Part shown: piece after piece, positions 9,001 to 15,048 of the stretch
How the letters are laid out: every line of letters starts with the position of its first letter
How positions within the stretch are numbered: the first letter of the stretch is position 1
Assembly: GCF_009831215.1 (NCBI RefSeq)
Contig: NZ_WUTW01000002.1
Span: 1,652,479-1,716,478, forward strand
Source: Actinomadura rayongensis
GTDB lineage: Bacteria > Actinomycetota > Actinomycetes > Streptosporangiales > Streptosporangiaceae
DNA length: 64,000 bases
Direction of reading: 5' to 3'
Translations under genes and position numbers: made by a program
Notes under the pieces: generated by a model
Told to the model about the DNA's origin: nothing
Databases searched by the model: none
Seen by the model: only the letters and a program-made list of their open reading frames with translations

Positions 9001-11614
9001 ACGCCTTGAGGAAGTCGGCGCGGAACTGGGCGAGGACCTGGTTCGGTACGACGATGCACGGTTTGCGTGCGATCCCGAGCCGCCGCATTTCCATCGCGGT
9101 GACGATCAGTTCCAGGGTCTTGCCGAATCCGACCTCGTGGTCGAAGACGGCGCCCGGCTCGGTGAGAGCCCTGGCGACGGCGGCCAGCTGGTGAGGACGC
9201 AGCGTGTACCGGTCCGACAGGCCCGGCAGCCGAAGGTAGCTCCCGTCGTACTCCCGCACGACATGGGAGTTGAACCGCTTGTTGTAGACCCGCAGCAACT
9301 CGACGGTGCGGGAGCCGTCACGCCATAGCCAGTCGACGAACTGCCGGTTAAGTTCGTCGGCTTTGGTCTGCACCTCTTCGGTCGCGCGGGCCGCCGCCCG
9401 GCGGCGAGCGCGCTTCATCTGCGGGGTCTCGCCCGGCTCGCCGGTGCCAGGTGAAACCAGGAGCGCCGAGCCGCGCAGCATGCGCTGCGCGATATTGATC
9501 GCATCCCGGTACCCGGTCCCATAGACCTCGGTGGCGGCTTTGCTATCCCTGACTCCGGGTGGAGCTTCGATCTTCCAGTTCGAGGCGACCGACCGTGTGA
9601 CGGTGACTCTCGGGGTGTTGAGGATCTCCTGGAGAAACTCTTCGTAGTGCTTGGGGCTGATCCAGGGCGCGCCGAAGCGGACGTCGATCTCGCCCGGCGT
9701 CCTGTCTTCGGGCAGGACCTCTCGCAGTGCGGCGACGTTCGCCTGATACTTGCGGCCGTCCTGGTCGGACAGAACCGCCACTTCGGCCTCGGCGAGCTTG
9801 CCGCGCACGTCACCCGACAGGTACTCGGCGGCGGGCACGAGCCGGCTCGTGCCCGGCTCGTCATAGACCAGTTCCCCAAGCGCCCGGCGCGTCTGCTCCA
9901 GGTCCGCCGAGCCGAGTAGCCGGGCGATCGTCTCCAGGCGGACTTCGCCGTGCTCGCCCAGGCAGATCGCGATGGCATCTTCCGGGGTGTCCGCTGAGGT
10001 CGGCGCGATGCGGGGACTTATGCCGCGCTCGGTGAAGATCGAGGCTTTGCGCCCGACGCCGGTCTCGAAGTCGAAGTCCTCCAAGGCGTAGACGCCAGCG
10101 GCGTAGGGATCGTGCTTGAAGCCGCCTTGTCCGGGGCGGCTCTTGTGCCCGGACTTGTTCACCGTCACCCGGTTGAGCAGCCCGAAGCGGGTGGTGTAGG
10201 CGTCGTACCGCTGGTTGAGCGTCGCGCGAAGGCTGTCGAGCTGGTCTTCGCCGTGTCCGTGCTCGGTCGCCGCGGTCTCGGTTTCGATCAGCGCGACGTA
10301 GGCGTCGCGGAGCCCGATCAACGCGCGCAGCTCGGCGACCTGCGTGCTCGGGCACGGGTGCGCGACGATCTCACCGCCGTGGAGAGCGGAGAAGGTCCCG
10401 TCACCGTTGTCGAGGATCGTGCCCTCGAACCGGGCCATGTCGGACCCGAACCGTGCGCGGGCCTCCCGCATCCGTTCGGCCTTGCCGTCGACCTCGGCGC
10501 GCTGCCGGTCGTTGACGCCCGACATCCGCAGGCCGTGCTGGTTGGCCTCGGCGACGATGAGGTCCAGGGCGTCGGTCAGCGCGGCCGGGAGGTCAGTTCC
10601 CGCGGTGGGTTCGACGGTCTGGCGGGATCCGAACGGCCCGCTGGTGATGGCGTGCTCGCCGAGGACCATGCGGGGGTTGCGCGCGAAGTAGGAGTTCACG
10701 ACCGCGTAGGGACCGCCTCGGGCGTCCACGGACGATAGCTCGGCGAAGTCGGCTCCGCCCGGTTCGCGTCCGGGCTCGCGACGCCGCAGAAGCAGCAGAT
10801 CCGTCACCACGTCGGTGCCGGCCGCGCGCTGGTGCGCGCCCTCGGGCAGCCGGACCGCGCCGACCAGATCGGCCATGGCGGCGATCTCGGCACGCGCCCG
10901 GTTGGGCCGGCCCTTGGCGTCCAAGGTGTAGCGCGACGTCAGGACCGCCACCAGGCCGCCCGGCCGGACGAGGTTGAGGGACTTGGTGATGAAGTAGTTG
11001 TGCAGCGAAAGGCCCAGCGGGTTGTGGATCGGGTCCGTGGGGCTGATCTCGTCGAAGGGAACGTTCCCGACCACCAGGTCGAAATAGCCCTCGGGCAGTC
11101 GGGTATCCACGAACGACTCCGACCGCACAGTGGCGTCGGGGTACAGGGCGGCGGCGACCTTTGCCGTCAGCGGATCGAGCTCGATCCCCGTGACGTTCGC
11201 GCCTTCGGGTGCGAAGCCGATGAAGTTCCCGCTGCCGCATCCGGGCTCCAAGACCCGGCCGCGCTCGAACCCGAGCTTGCGCAGGGCTTCCCAGATCGGC
11301 TGGACCAGGGACGCGTCGGTGTAGTGCGCGCTGCGGGTCGTCGCGACGGCGGCGTACCACTCGTCGTCGGTGAGCAGGTCGCGCAGCTTCGCCCGCTCCG
11401 GGGCGAGGTCGGCTGCGTCCTCGTCGAAGATGTTCGGGACGGCGCCCCACGAGCTCCACCTCGCCAGCACCGCCTGCTCGTCCGCCGTGGCGGGACGACC
11501 CTCAGCCTGGAGTGCGCGGACCGTCTCGATCGTGGCGATGTTGGCGCGGATTCGGATCTTCGGGCCGGACGGTGCCAGGTCGTCTTGGCCGCCCGGACGG
11601 AACCGGCTATTCAA
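1..11614 (-). CDS. Giant DarB-like DNA methyltransferase / SNF2 helicase / UvrD helicase fusion (C-terminus beyond window)
   Basis: One minus-strand frame stays open from about 11614 past position 1, giving at least 3,870 residues. I checked the frame phase at five distant points (near 11278, 9175, 7618, 5698, 4258); it is constant. Numbering from TTG 11614: methyltransferase motif I EPGCGSGNF (123-131) and motif IV NVPF (184-187); SNF2-like GFGKT (K832), DEFH (990-993), GTPVPNS (about 1037) and QRNGRVPRQGNQ (about 1335); UvrD-type Walker A AGTGKTS (K2460), DEAQD (2657), GDSHQSIYGFRG (about 2680) and TAHKAKGREW (about 2866). The methyltransferase-SNF2 half resembles the DarB-type antirestriction proteins of phages and conjugative elements; the added SF1 helicase is unusual. 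Tandem modules of about 303 residues fill the C-terminus. A likely role is protecting or processing element DNA during transfer (inference). The start is uncertain: a stop at 11666-11668 limits it, no ATG or GTG fits, and TTG 11614 is the best candidate. Confidence 0.85.
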   Translation of the reverse strand, partial: MNSRFRPGGQDDLAPSGPKIRIRANIATIETVRALQAEGRPATADEQAVLARWSSWGAVPNIFDEDAADLAPERAKLRDLLTDDEWYAAVATTRSAHYTDASLVQPIWEALRKLGFERGRVLEPGCGSGNFIGFAPEGANVTGIELDPLTAKVAAALYPDATVRSESFVDTRLPEGYFDLVVGNVPFDEISPTDPIHNPLGLSLHNYFITKSLNLVRPGGLVAVLTSRYTLDAKGRPNRARAEIAAMADLVGAVRLPEGAHQRAAGTDVVTDLLLLRRREPGREPGGADFAELSSVDARGGPYAVVNSYFARNPRMVLGEHAITSGPFGSRQTVEPTAGTDLPAALTDALDLIVAEANQHGLRMSGVNDRQRAEVDGKAERMREARARFGSDMARFEGTILDNGDGTFSALHGGEIVAHPCPSTQVAELRALIGLRDAYVALIETETAATEHGHGEDQLDSLRATLNQRYDAYTTRFGLLNRVTVNKSGHKSRPGQGGFKHDPYAAGVYALEDFDFETGVGRKASIFTERGISPRIAPTSADTPEDAIAICLGEHGEVRLETIARLLGSADLEQTRRALGELVYDEPGTSRLVPAAEYLSGDVRGKLAEAEVAVLSDQDGRKYQANVAALREVLPEDRTPGEIDVRFGAPWISPKHYEEFLQEILNTPRVTVTRSVASNWKIEAPPGVRDSKAATEVYGTGYRDAINIAQRMLRGSALLVSPGTGEPGETPQMKRARRRAAARATEEVQTKADELNRQFVDWLWRDGSRTVELLRVYNKRFNSHVVREYDGSYLRLPGLSDRYTLRPHQLAAVARALTEPGAVFDHEVGFGKTLELIVTAMEMRRLGIARKPCIVVPNQVLAQFRADFLKAYPNARVLAGAEEDFKTPELRKRFVSRIANGDWDAVILSESVFERIPMSARGQERYIRDQTQDVREAIGRAAADGANRRFIKQMQGELDRLTERLKKAMVKASDSGIAWEQTGIDGILKDEFHRNSNLYTPTHNQELRLNASSRASDLEMKHHHTRRVYSPRALVGASGTPVPNSMVQSYVALRLYRPDLLEHQGVKDFDSFRGQYMRSETAVEVSVTGTVRVKERISSFDNRHDFARLWQTMADVKTSDDIKLDVPPLIGGGPETVIVPASDADRAFMASLDARMDQIQLGEVEPDEDNPLLVTNHGRMYALDPRMMDLPFGPPGTNKTELAADRIHGIYQEHQNAVYKDLVTGEPLPVPGALQLVFADLGTPSPEARRDGKFIVYEALRDELVERGIPRERIRFIQDCKTSREKEELFKDCRSGKVSVIMGSTDSLGTGVNIQYFAVATHHLDGHWKPAGIGQRNGRVPRQGNQNTEGVRELRYIKEYSVDAYMWQTVQRKLRSLLQLRTGRDVGEDVETDLEKDYLTANELKAIASGNPLLMEKTAVDEKVRKLEASQTSWQRTRAHLSHVVSTADANLAAARRKVEAVETAIAQRIDTKGDAFRMRMRNGNTATTRNDAAEALRRQLAELRSQTRNRRETASPITTMGVLGGLTVTAVLDLRQDTAAFTIADLPDSKVFIGDLLDLLRAEKPPHGLIQRLENQLARLNEIHAAVSEQVDRLIIDVERAKDGLEKPFDQAAELSQARAEQGRLQAAIDNEAGAGTETYVPDESADVDPTDSAFADALAMTRTTQADHVTAGTNDDASDLIRSTIGDASPNVGAPAMPPPAAEPTGADENDRQGETAASTTPAQTTTEPSGPAPARDVPSTSPEVELPTGSPYRNMRALKQQMRTVVQVGNALGRVPAWKTAMASPPDRHRREKSLDRAHQRIKNMVATLEASAAAGDELCEAATDLVGQAQLIRDAPSTHGPVLAMVTELARVSSHFAADLQATRNTPRVWASIFPGAAPESTARTANASEPAQAPASPGQGTTEEADVSALESPSGSTQDAPESSNAPSADQQRPMTEMEESVASPVEPSLVIEHHHSGTLVKGTERGDRALIDLLKGHGFRWSGNIEAWYLRRGTSYDRRDRVVRELSGDLERAGRAFRLDAAAPPSASPTVEISPTVPYNNHIGVYADVSSVVSSYVRFAKTPAGKRLLGATGDARRPDAEELRIASMEAPGASRLKGLPIDAVAARHVRLAKAARTLADNLEAERYRAPAMREHLSALAQAAETLAGRLLATARDDRWESLFHEGSRAAMQGASAEQSAAAKPTSQPAPDTPTEIGDGPAAATSKSAPAAREQDPAAATDPDWQEKAQQRWVQLLSYSIRGDLRGLRGAHQADQQRFRMVWDESWRTAATLESLGEMWVVSASWAMGDEPGAQRAARRIQQEIQDRFGRRLDVQVRDSRLAEDLAAPLTGGVAAPAGVWSQKIKIRDDLVRPQVTGTEFQGDPPQIREALKANRFRWQKGAGGAEGHWEYGGAPANRAKAVAALRAVLAELDELAASETAKGKFPPTLQQKAIIDHIVSGKELRVLALAGTGKTSTMVAVAEALPGKKITYIAFNRTIADEARGKFRKGVTVVTSHGLAFRGLRAEGTYTDKLQHVRKGASSDADVARILGIQELKVGGGNPDDPLITYSPRELARWAMSTVKAFRESAATAIGPEHLPKGLLDRAPVGQRVLSYAQAAWADITNPGNAALLVPKRDGDRPAAIRFGDDDYLKIYALSRPKIDADLIIFDEAQDINPITAALVQSQSAQTVVVGDSHQSIYGFRGAVDAISTWPAPALPITKSWRFGPAVAELGNMFLRHLNADLVLEGNPDLDSRIVNEHNRPRTDAVLCRTNFGAINAIDAGLSAGRRVALAGGGNELIDVAKAAQTLKEGGRTRHPDFEQFETWQDVLDHVEQHPEDKGLATFVALIERKSPEGLLRLLGELIPEDAQDAAGDTKLVVSTAHKAKGREWPNVVIADDFRGPQTVTDEDGNETTVLPEPEELRLSYVTVTRAQNSLDLGSLAWIKDHPAQPQQPEPHVGTAADIDAVVEQAEHDSPEDEPEPVVTTEAPATTETVPAEVTPDAEKSFEYPELVIEHHADATIIHRVYEDAQLHTWLGNQGFSPLPDDPTCWDMPSRYTIGTRGRRLGVLLRLLTNNGRPASTIDHPYEPPSSDPETTPAKPADLPEAEYGRSSKPYQPVFQIHPFTHPSEIPAGFTSGALTVTSDQLFTVLLRLKGTVKYTPGRAVARWGLGDAAFAAVALTAQEARQAEISSEPEIPGERGDYLDESTIAAVQYLTARALDDASLLFAASQTTLPDFTYRVVGRWLLRQTQLDPSLPEVFKNHFSTRMKDQLDIMELVGFRVHETARLAEAPIPAADQEPMTAVEQAEDEVMRRLSEAGIDFTARHHAKNGPSLTVRHDGGIFLLTPAEAASRFLGATPAPDGEPDALFSLSPTPETPAEAPLLSVTPLRTADIARALRLMEPRLHRRLAANALGTNEQVERSSGTTASGGLSVSRDPKGVEIRIHERPETRSGRLTWKKVAAWLRPGVDPDTYRLLEAAALGESRFYRETGFAVIGERELSRAAERELMAIGATVRDSMISAAASFHETGRAVSKVQPTELAVLAQRVSDLVSVLPPQDERILPKPATDLVAGDVILLPRTERLLIVTGVEVRDGAVEVSGHHHDAVRQTVHVHHYEPGSDAPVLTLPGSLKELIQSEQSVGTPQDKIPGNTAPKRQTESIEAQELPTPAAPPEQDSEEAETVSGPSPEPLRPEDIARGLAELSIGDVVLLCAMASRTKASSRINRGGSLRGNLQVDWDRKGLTIEVYGRPAHREGKLTWKQAADWLRPGLHPERFQLLRDAYTADRRFVIAAGFDVLGQEDLRKQAEQELFGIAQKTKSAVLAEARAFHETGRVPDDEIVRDEVAEPEQRIRDLVSVLPPVGEHLLRKPVAELTAGDVV

Positions 11615-11660
11615 GCCGCACCGCCGGAGAAGGCATTGCTCCAGGGGCGAGCGCCCGAGA

Positions 11661-12191
11661 TCAGATCAAGCGGCCCCGGGCACGCAGCTCCTCCACGGAG
11701 GTGCCGAAGGCCAGCAGGAACTCCGGCGACAGGTAGTCCACGATGTCCCGCAGTTCGGCGTCGGTGAGATCGTCGAGCGTCAGCCGGTCGTCCAGCAGCG
11801 CATCGCTGGTCTGGCTGCGCCACTGCTGCCGCGCGTCGAAGTCCGCCAGCCGCTCGGAGAACGAGTCGTCGGGCTCCAACCCGGATTCCTCGATCGGCTC
11901 CGCGCCGGGCTCGGGCGGCAGGAACACCAGCTCTGCCAGCACGATCTCCTCCGCCTGCCGCTTCAACGCGGCGAGCCGACCCACCCGGTCGGCGTGACTC
12001 TCCCGCTCGGGTGCCCGATCCGCGATCACCAGGCCGTCCCACAGATCCCCGACGCGGCGCTGAACCTGTTCCCCCAGCTCGGCGAAGTAGCCGACGGGAT
12101 CGGGCAGGGCCGCGTACCGCTCGGGAAGCCAGCGCTTCCAGTAGCCCTGCGCCTGCTGCCCGTACACGTTCATCGGTGATCCCATTTCCAC
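11661..12191 (-). CDS. Hypothetical protein, about 170 residues
   Basis: I do not recognise a family. The protein is acidic with a tryptophan-rich N-terminus (GYWKRWLPERY), a helical middle and a C-terminal stretch (DLTDAELRDIVDYLSPEFLLAFG) that looks like a small helical domain. There is no signal peptide or membrane segment. It may start at ATG 12191 or at ATG 12173, the second having GGGA five bases upstream. It sits between the 329-residue protein and the giant helicase gene on the same strand, and its stop lies about 47 bases before the likely start of the giant ORF, so co-transcription is expected. A role linked to the giant enzyme is inference from position only. Confidence 0.7.
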   Translation of the reverse strand: MEMGSPMNVYGQQAQGYWKRWLPERYAALPDPVGYFAELGEQVQRRVGDLWDGLVIADRAPERESHADRVGRLAALKRQAEEIVLAELVFLPPEPGAEPIEESGLEPDDSFSERLADFDARQQWRSQTSDALLDDRLTLDDLTDAELRDIVDYLSPEFLLAFGTSVEELRARGRLI

Positions 12192-12269
12192 TCGGCGTTC
12201 CGGGCTCTCGCCGGACTACTTCACTGTGACCAGCATCTTCGTGTCCAGTGCCGACCATCGCGGGACTGA

Positions 12270-13259
12270 TCATCGAGTGACCTCCGTGTCGGCCGAACGC
12301 CGCAGGACACGGCTTCGACGGGGTTTCTTGGATCCGAGGCCCCGCCGGCGGGAGCCGGCGTTGAGACGGGCGGTCGGCGGGATGCCCTTGGAAGAGCGGG
12401 CGGCGGCGGTGACCTGCTCGCGCAGTTCTTCGTCGCCCGTGGCCTCAAGGTCTTTGGCGTTGGCCTCGTCCTGGCGCGCGATCAGCTCTTCGTTCTCGAC
12501 GGCGGGCACCGGTGACTCAGCGTCCGGCTCCACCGCAGGCGGCTCGTCGGCCCTGCCGACCAGGACGTCGAACTTTTCGGTGCCCAGAACGTCGCGGCCG
12601 ACCTGCCGGAACCAGTCTTGGAGGTCGCGTTTGACCTGGCCGTCCGACCACTCCTCCATCTGCTCCAGGACCGCGATGACCTCGTCGTCCTGGGCGCTCT
12701 TCCACCACGACTCGGTGAGCTCGCGGCGCACCAGTTCGGCCTTGGCCACGAGAACCGGGTCCTCGCCGCGTGCCTGCGCGGCCTCGCGGCGCTTCCGGAG
12801 TTCGGTCGTGGCCGCTTCGGTGGGAGCGGTCGCGACGGCCAGGCGCTCGACGATCTGCGGCCCCCGGGTCGTCACGGGATCCACATCGACGCCGTAACGC
12901 TTGCTGATCTCCGACCGCATGCGCCCGACCGCGCGACCGCCGGCGGGATCATCACCGTGCGCCCAGCTGGCGGCGACCTCCCACACCTCGGCGATCTCGT
13001 TCTCATCGGCCCGGTCCCACCAGCGGGCGGACCAGACCTGCCGCATGATCGGCTCATCGGCCAGGTGCTGCGCCCTGAGCCGGTCGGCGGCTGCCCGGTC
13101 CATCTGCTGCGCCTGGTATTGCAGCTGCTGCCAGCGGCTGGCGGCGTGCTGCTGCCAGGCGGTCACGAGCTCGGCGGTAATCGAGATCCCCGTCTGGATC
13201 TTGTGGCCGAGCTGGTCCTTGACCCGGTCGGTTTCGCCGCCTCCCCAGATCTCACTCAC
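12270..13259 (-). CDS. Tryptophan-rich 329-residue protein sharing a module with the giant helicase protein
   Basis: It starts at GTG 13259 with GGAG nine bases upstream. Residues about 40-125 contain RWQQLQYQ, an R..W..RWW stretch, EVWEVAASWAHGDDP and RYGVDVD. The same order of residues occurs inside the giant protein (minus strand, about 4922-4660): RWVQLLSYS, W..SWR, EMWVVSASWAMGDEP and RFGRRLDV. A weaker second copy (ESWWKSAQDDEVIAVLEQM..W) lies near residues 180-230 of this protein. The C-terminus is basic (SRRRGLGSKKPRRSRVLRR), suggesting nucleic acid contact. No catalytic motif is visible. The shared module suggests that the two proteins bind a common partner or each other (inference). 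Confidence 0.8.
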   Translation of the reverse strand: MSEIWGGGETDRVKDQLGHKIQTGISITAELVTAWQQHAASRWQQLQYQAQQMDRAAADRLRAQHLADEPIMRQVWSARWWDRADENEIAEVWEVAASWAHGDDPAGGRAVGRMRSEISKRYGVDVDPVTTRGPQIVERLAVATAPTEAATTELRKRREAAQARGEDPVLVAKAELVRRELTESWWKSAQDDEVIAVLEQMEEWSDGQVKRDLQDWFRQVGRDVLGTEKFDVLVGRADEPPAVEPDAESPVPAVENEELIARQDEANAKDLEATGDEELREQVTAAARSSKGIPPTARLNAGSRRRGLGSKKPRRSRVLRRSADTEVTR

Positions 13260-13446
13260 CGCTCACGCTCCGGCTGATGAGGACGGCGGTGGGTGAGAGG
13301 CGAGGAGTATGCGGCACTGAACGTGTTGATCTGTGTTGCTGGGAAAGTGGTCCCAAGCGAGCCTCCGGTTTCAGGTGCGGAATGCGTGAACACCTGGACG
13401 AAGGGCGGGCGAGGACAGATTGTGACCAGCGGTCTTGTATTCGAGG

Positions 13447-14268
13447 TCATGCGGCTTCGTTGAGGTATTCCGAGACGGCTGCGGCGAGGCGGCGTGTGGC
13501 CCGTGAGCATCGCTGGCGCATCGCGGTCGGTGAGAGCTCTTGGTCGGGGGGAGCGCCGACCGACTTCCACGAGCCCTTGGTCTCGTGGCCTTCCGACCCG
13601 TACCGGGTGGCCAGAAGTTCGGCATCGGCGGCACTGATCACGTTCCGAGTGACCGCCCACTCCAGAATCCGTGCGACCTCTTCGCTGGGGTGGGGATCCC
13701 TGGAGAAATCTTCGCCGCAGGTTTCGTCCCTCTCGGGCGTGCCGCTCAGGGTGCCCATTGGGATGTCCTGGGTCATGGCGAGTGCTTCGGCCTTCATGAG
13801 CGCGTGCGCCTGCCAGCCGATGTACGGCGGGATGTGATGGGTGATCCGCGCGGGATGCTCGCGGATCGCCGTCCACATGCAGGAGACCGCGAGCTGGGCG
13901 CGCTCGGGCGCGTCGGGATAGACGTCACGGAATCGTCCGGCGAGCTTGGCCGCGCGGGGAAGCATCAGCTGCAACAAGATCCTCGCGGCGAGTTCGCCCT
14001 GCGGCCCGCGCTCGGTCGCGCGGTGGACCAAGGCGCCGAAGATCGCATCGACCTTGTCGATCGAGCTGTACTTGGCCGCCTCGATCAGCGCGAGGGTGGT
14101 GAGCCCGGACAGAGCGGGTTCGACCGCAGCCCAGCCTGCGACCGTGCGGTTCGCCGTGTCGCTGTTCCGGAGGTTGTTCCATTCAAGGCTGAGGTCGGCG
14201 AAAACGCCGAATTCGAATGGTTCTCCGCGACGTGCGGCCGGGAAGAATTCAGAAGTGGTGTCCACCAT
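13447..14268 (-). CDS. Sigma-70-like / region-4-like HTH protein of the integrative element
   Basis: About 273 residues. The last 40 (about 235-270) contain SPTAMRQRCSRATRRLAAA, which resembles the recognition helix of sigma region 4 in ECF-type factors. A central segment (VSCMWTAIREHPARI...IGWQAHALMKAEALAM) could be a degenerate region 2. The assignment as an element-specific sigma factor or sigma-like regulator is tentative. ATG 14268 is chosen because AAGGA lies directly before it; a GTG at 14292 is possible. It is the first gene of the leftward operon and is divergent from the HTH gene at 14580, so it may control the element's divergent promoters (inference). Confidence 0.6.
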   Translation of the reverse strand: MVDTTSEFFPAARRGEPFEFGVFADLSLEWNNLRNSDTANRTVAGWAAVEPALSGLTTLALIEAAKYSSIDKVDAIFGALVHRATERGPQGELAARILLQLMLPRAAKLAGRFRDVYPDAPERAQLAVSCMWTAIREHPARITHHIPPYIGWQAHALMKAEALAMTQDIPMGTLSGTPERDETCGEDFSRDPHPSEEVARILEWAVTRNVISAADAELLATRYGSEGHETKGSWKSVGAPPDQELSPTAMRQRCSRATRRLAAAVSEYLNEAA

Positions 14269-14376
14269 GTTCCTTTCGTCGGTGAGCACCACGATGAAAA
14301 ATTGGTCTTGCCTGATCTCCTGCCTGTTGACCGGCCCCTAGATCACGAAAGAGTCAAGAATTCGGGGGCCTTCGCA

Positions 14377-14471
14377 GGGCAACTTCGGGCAAGCATCGAG
14401 CTCGTTTCCGAGTGGCAGTGGGCAAGGTGGCCGCAAATCCCGTAGCGGCCGGGGAAGCAACCTTGGGCAAG
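14377..14471 (+). repeat. Four direct GGGCAA(G/C) repeats in the divergent intergenic region
   Basis: GGGCAAC at 14377-14383 and GGGCAAG at 14387-14393, 14420-14426 and 14465-14471 lie in the same orientation within the 311-bp gap between the two divergent element operons. The first two are exactly 10 bp apart, one helical turn. Such arrays can be regulator binding sites or weak iterons, but a 7-mer of this composition can also recur by chance. The rest of the gap holds no gene that I can support. Confidence 0.35.
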
Positions 14472-14579
14472 GTCGGCGGGACTCGGGCGTCGCAGGAGAC
14501 GGGCACGTGGCTGGAGCTGCGCCGTGTCGCGCGGCTATCGTGAGCCGAACGCCGATCGCCGGAGAGGACTCGTAGAGCC

Positions 14580-14879
14580 GTGGAGCAACCGGACGTCGGC
14601 CGTAGCGGTTCTGGAGAGGTGGAGCAGAGGCCCCCTGGTCCCAGCGCTTCCGACGAGTGGTGGACGATCCCGGATATCGCCGCCCACATCGGCGTCAAGG
14701 TCGGCACCGTGAACGGCTACCGGAGCCGCGGCCAGATGCCCGAGCCGGACAAGATGATCGGCCGCACGCCGGTGTGGAGGCCGGCGCGGATCATCGCCTG
14801 GCACCGATCCCGTCCGCATCCGGGTCGGCCGGGCCGTGCGCCCAAGCCGACGAACATCGTGCCGGGGTCCGGTACCTGA
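14580..14879 (+). CDS. Small helix-turn-helix DNA-binding protein
   Basis: 99 residues from GTG 14580, with GGAGAGG about 11 bases upstream. Residues about 26-75 (EWWTIPDIAAHIGVKVGTVNGY...MPEPDKMIGRTPVWRP.RIIAWH) form a winged-HTH of the MerR/excisionase superfamily, the type that reads a helper-phage AlpA or Xis-like site. The C-terminus is basic and proline-rich. As first gene of the rightward operon and divergent from the sigma-like gene, it is a good candidate for the local regulator of element genes, or for a second recombination directionality factor. Confidence 0.75.
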   Translation: MEQPDVGRSGSGEVEQRPPGPSASDEWWTIPDIAAHIGVKVGTVNGYRSRGQMPEPDKMIGRTPVWRPARIIAWHRSRPHPGRPGRAPKPTNIVPGSGT

Positions 14880-14946
14880 GCGTGAGGCGCTGAGGCGCTC
14901 CGTCACGATCCGGTGAGGAGATCCCTTCTTTGGATGCCCACTGGAC

Positions 14947-14971
14947 AAAATACAAGTTCAACTTGTATTTT
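14947..14971. promoter_or_regulatory. Perfect 25-bp AT-rich palindrome, probable operator
   Basis: Two 12-base arms (AAAATACAAGTT and its exact complement) flank a single C at 14959. The site is strikingly AT-rich in GC-rich surroundings and lies about 78 bp before the ATG of the DUF2637 gene and about 70 bp after the HTH gene. Its size and symmetry fit a dimeric repressor. Transfer genes of actinomycete elements are commonly held by GntR-type Kor/Tra repressors, but no GntR gene is visible in this window. Confidence 0.7.
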
Positions 14972-15048
14972 TCTGGCGAGGGCGCCGCAAGCGCGTCCGG
15001 GTGCCCGCAGTGCCCCGTACGCACCGCATCCTGGATTGGAGTTTCTCG

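Noticed and set aside
13260..13446. A small gene in the 187-bp gap between the sigma-like and 329-residue genes
   Set aside because: No frame has an RBS with plausible composition; nothing recognisable is present.
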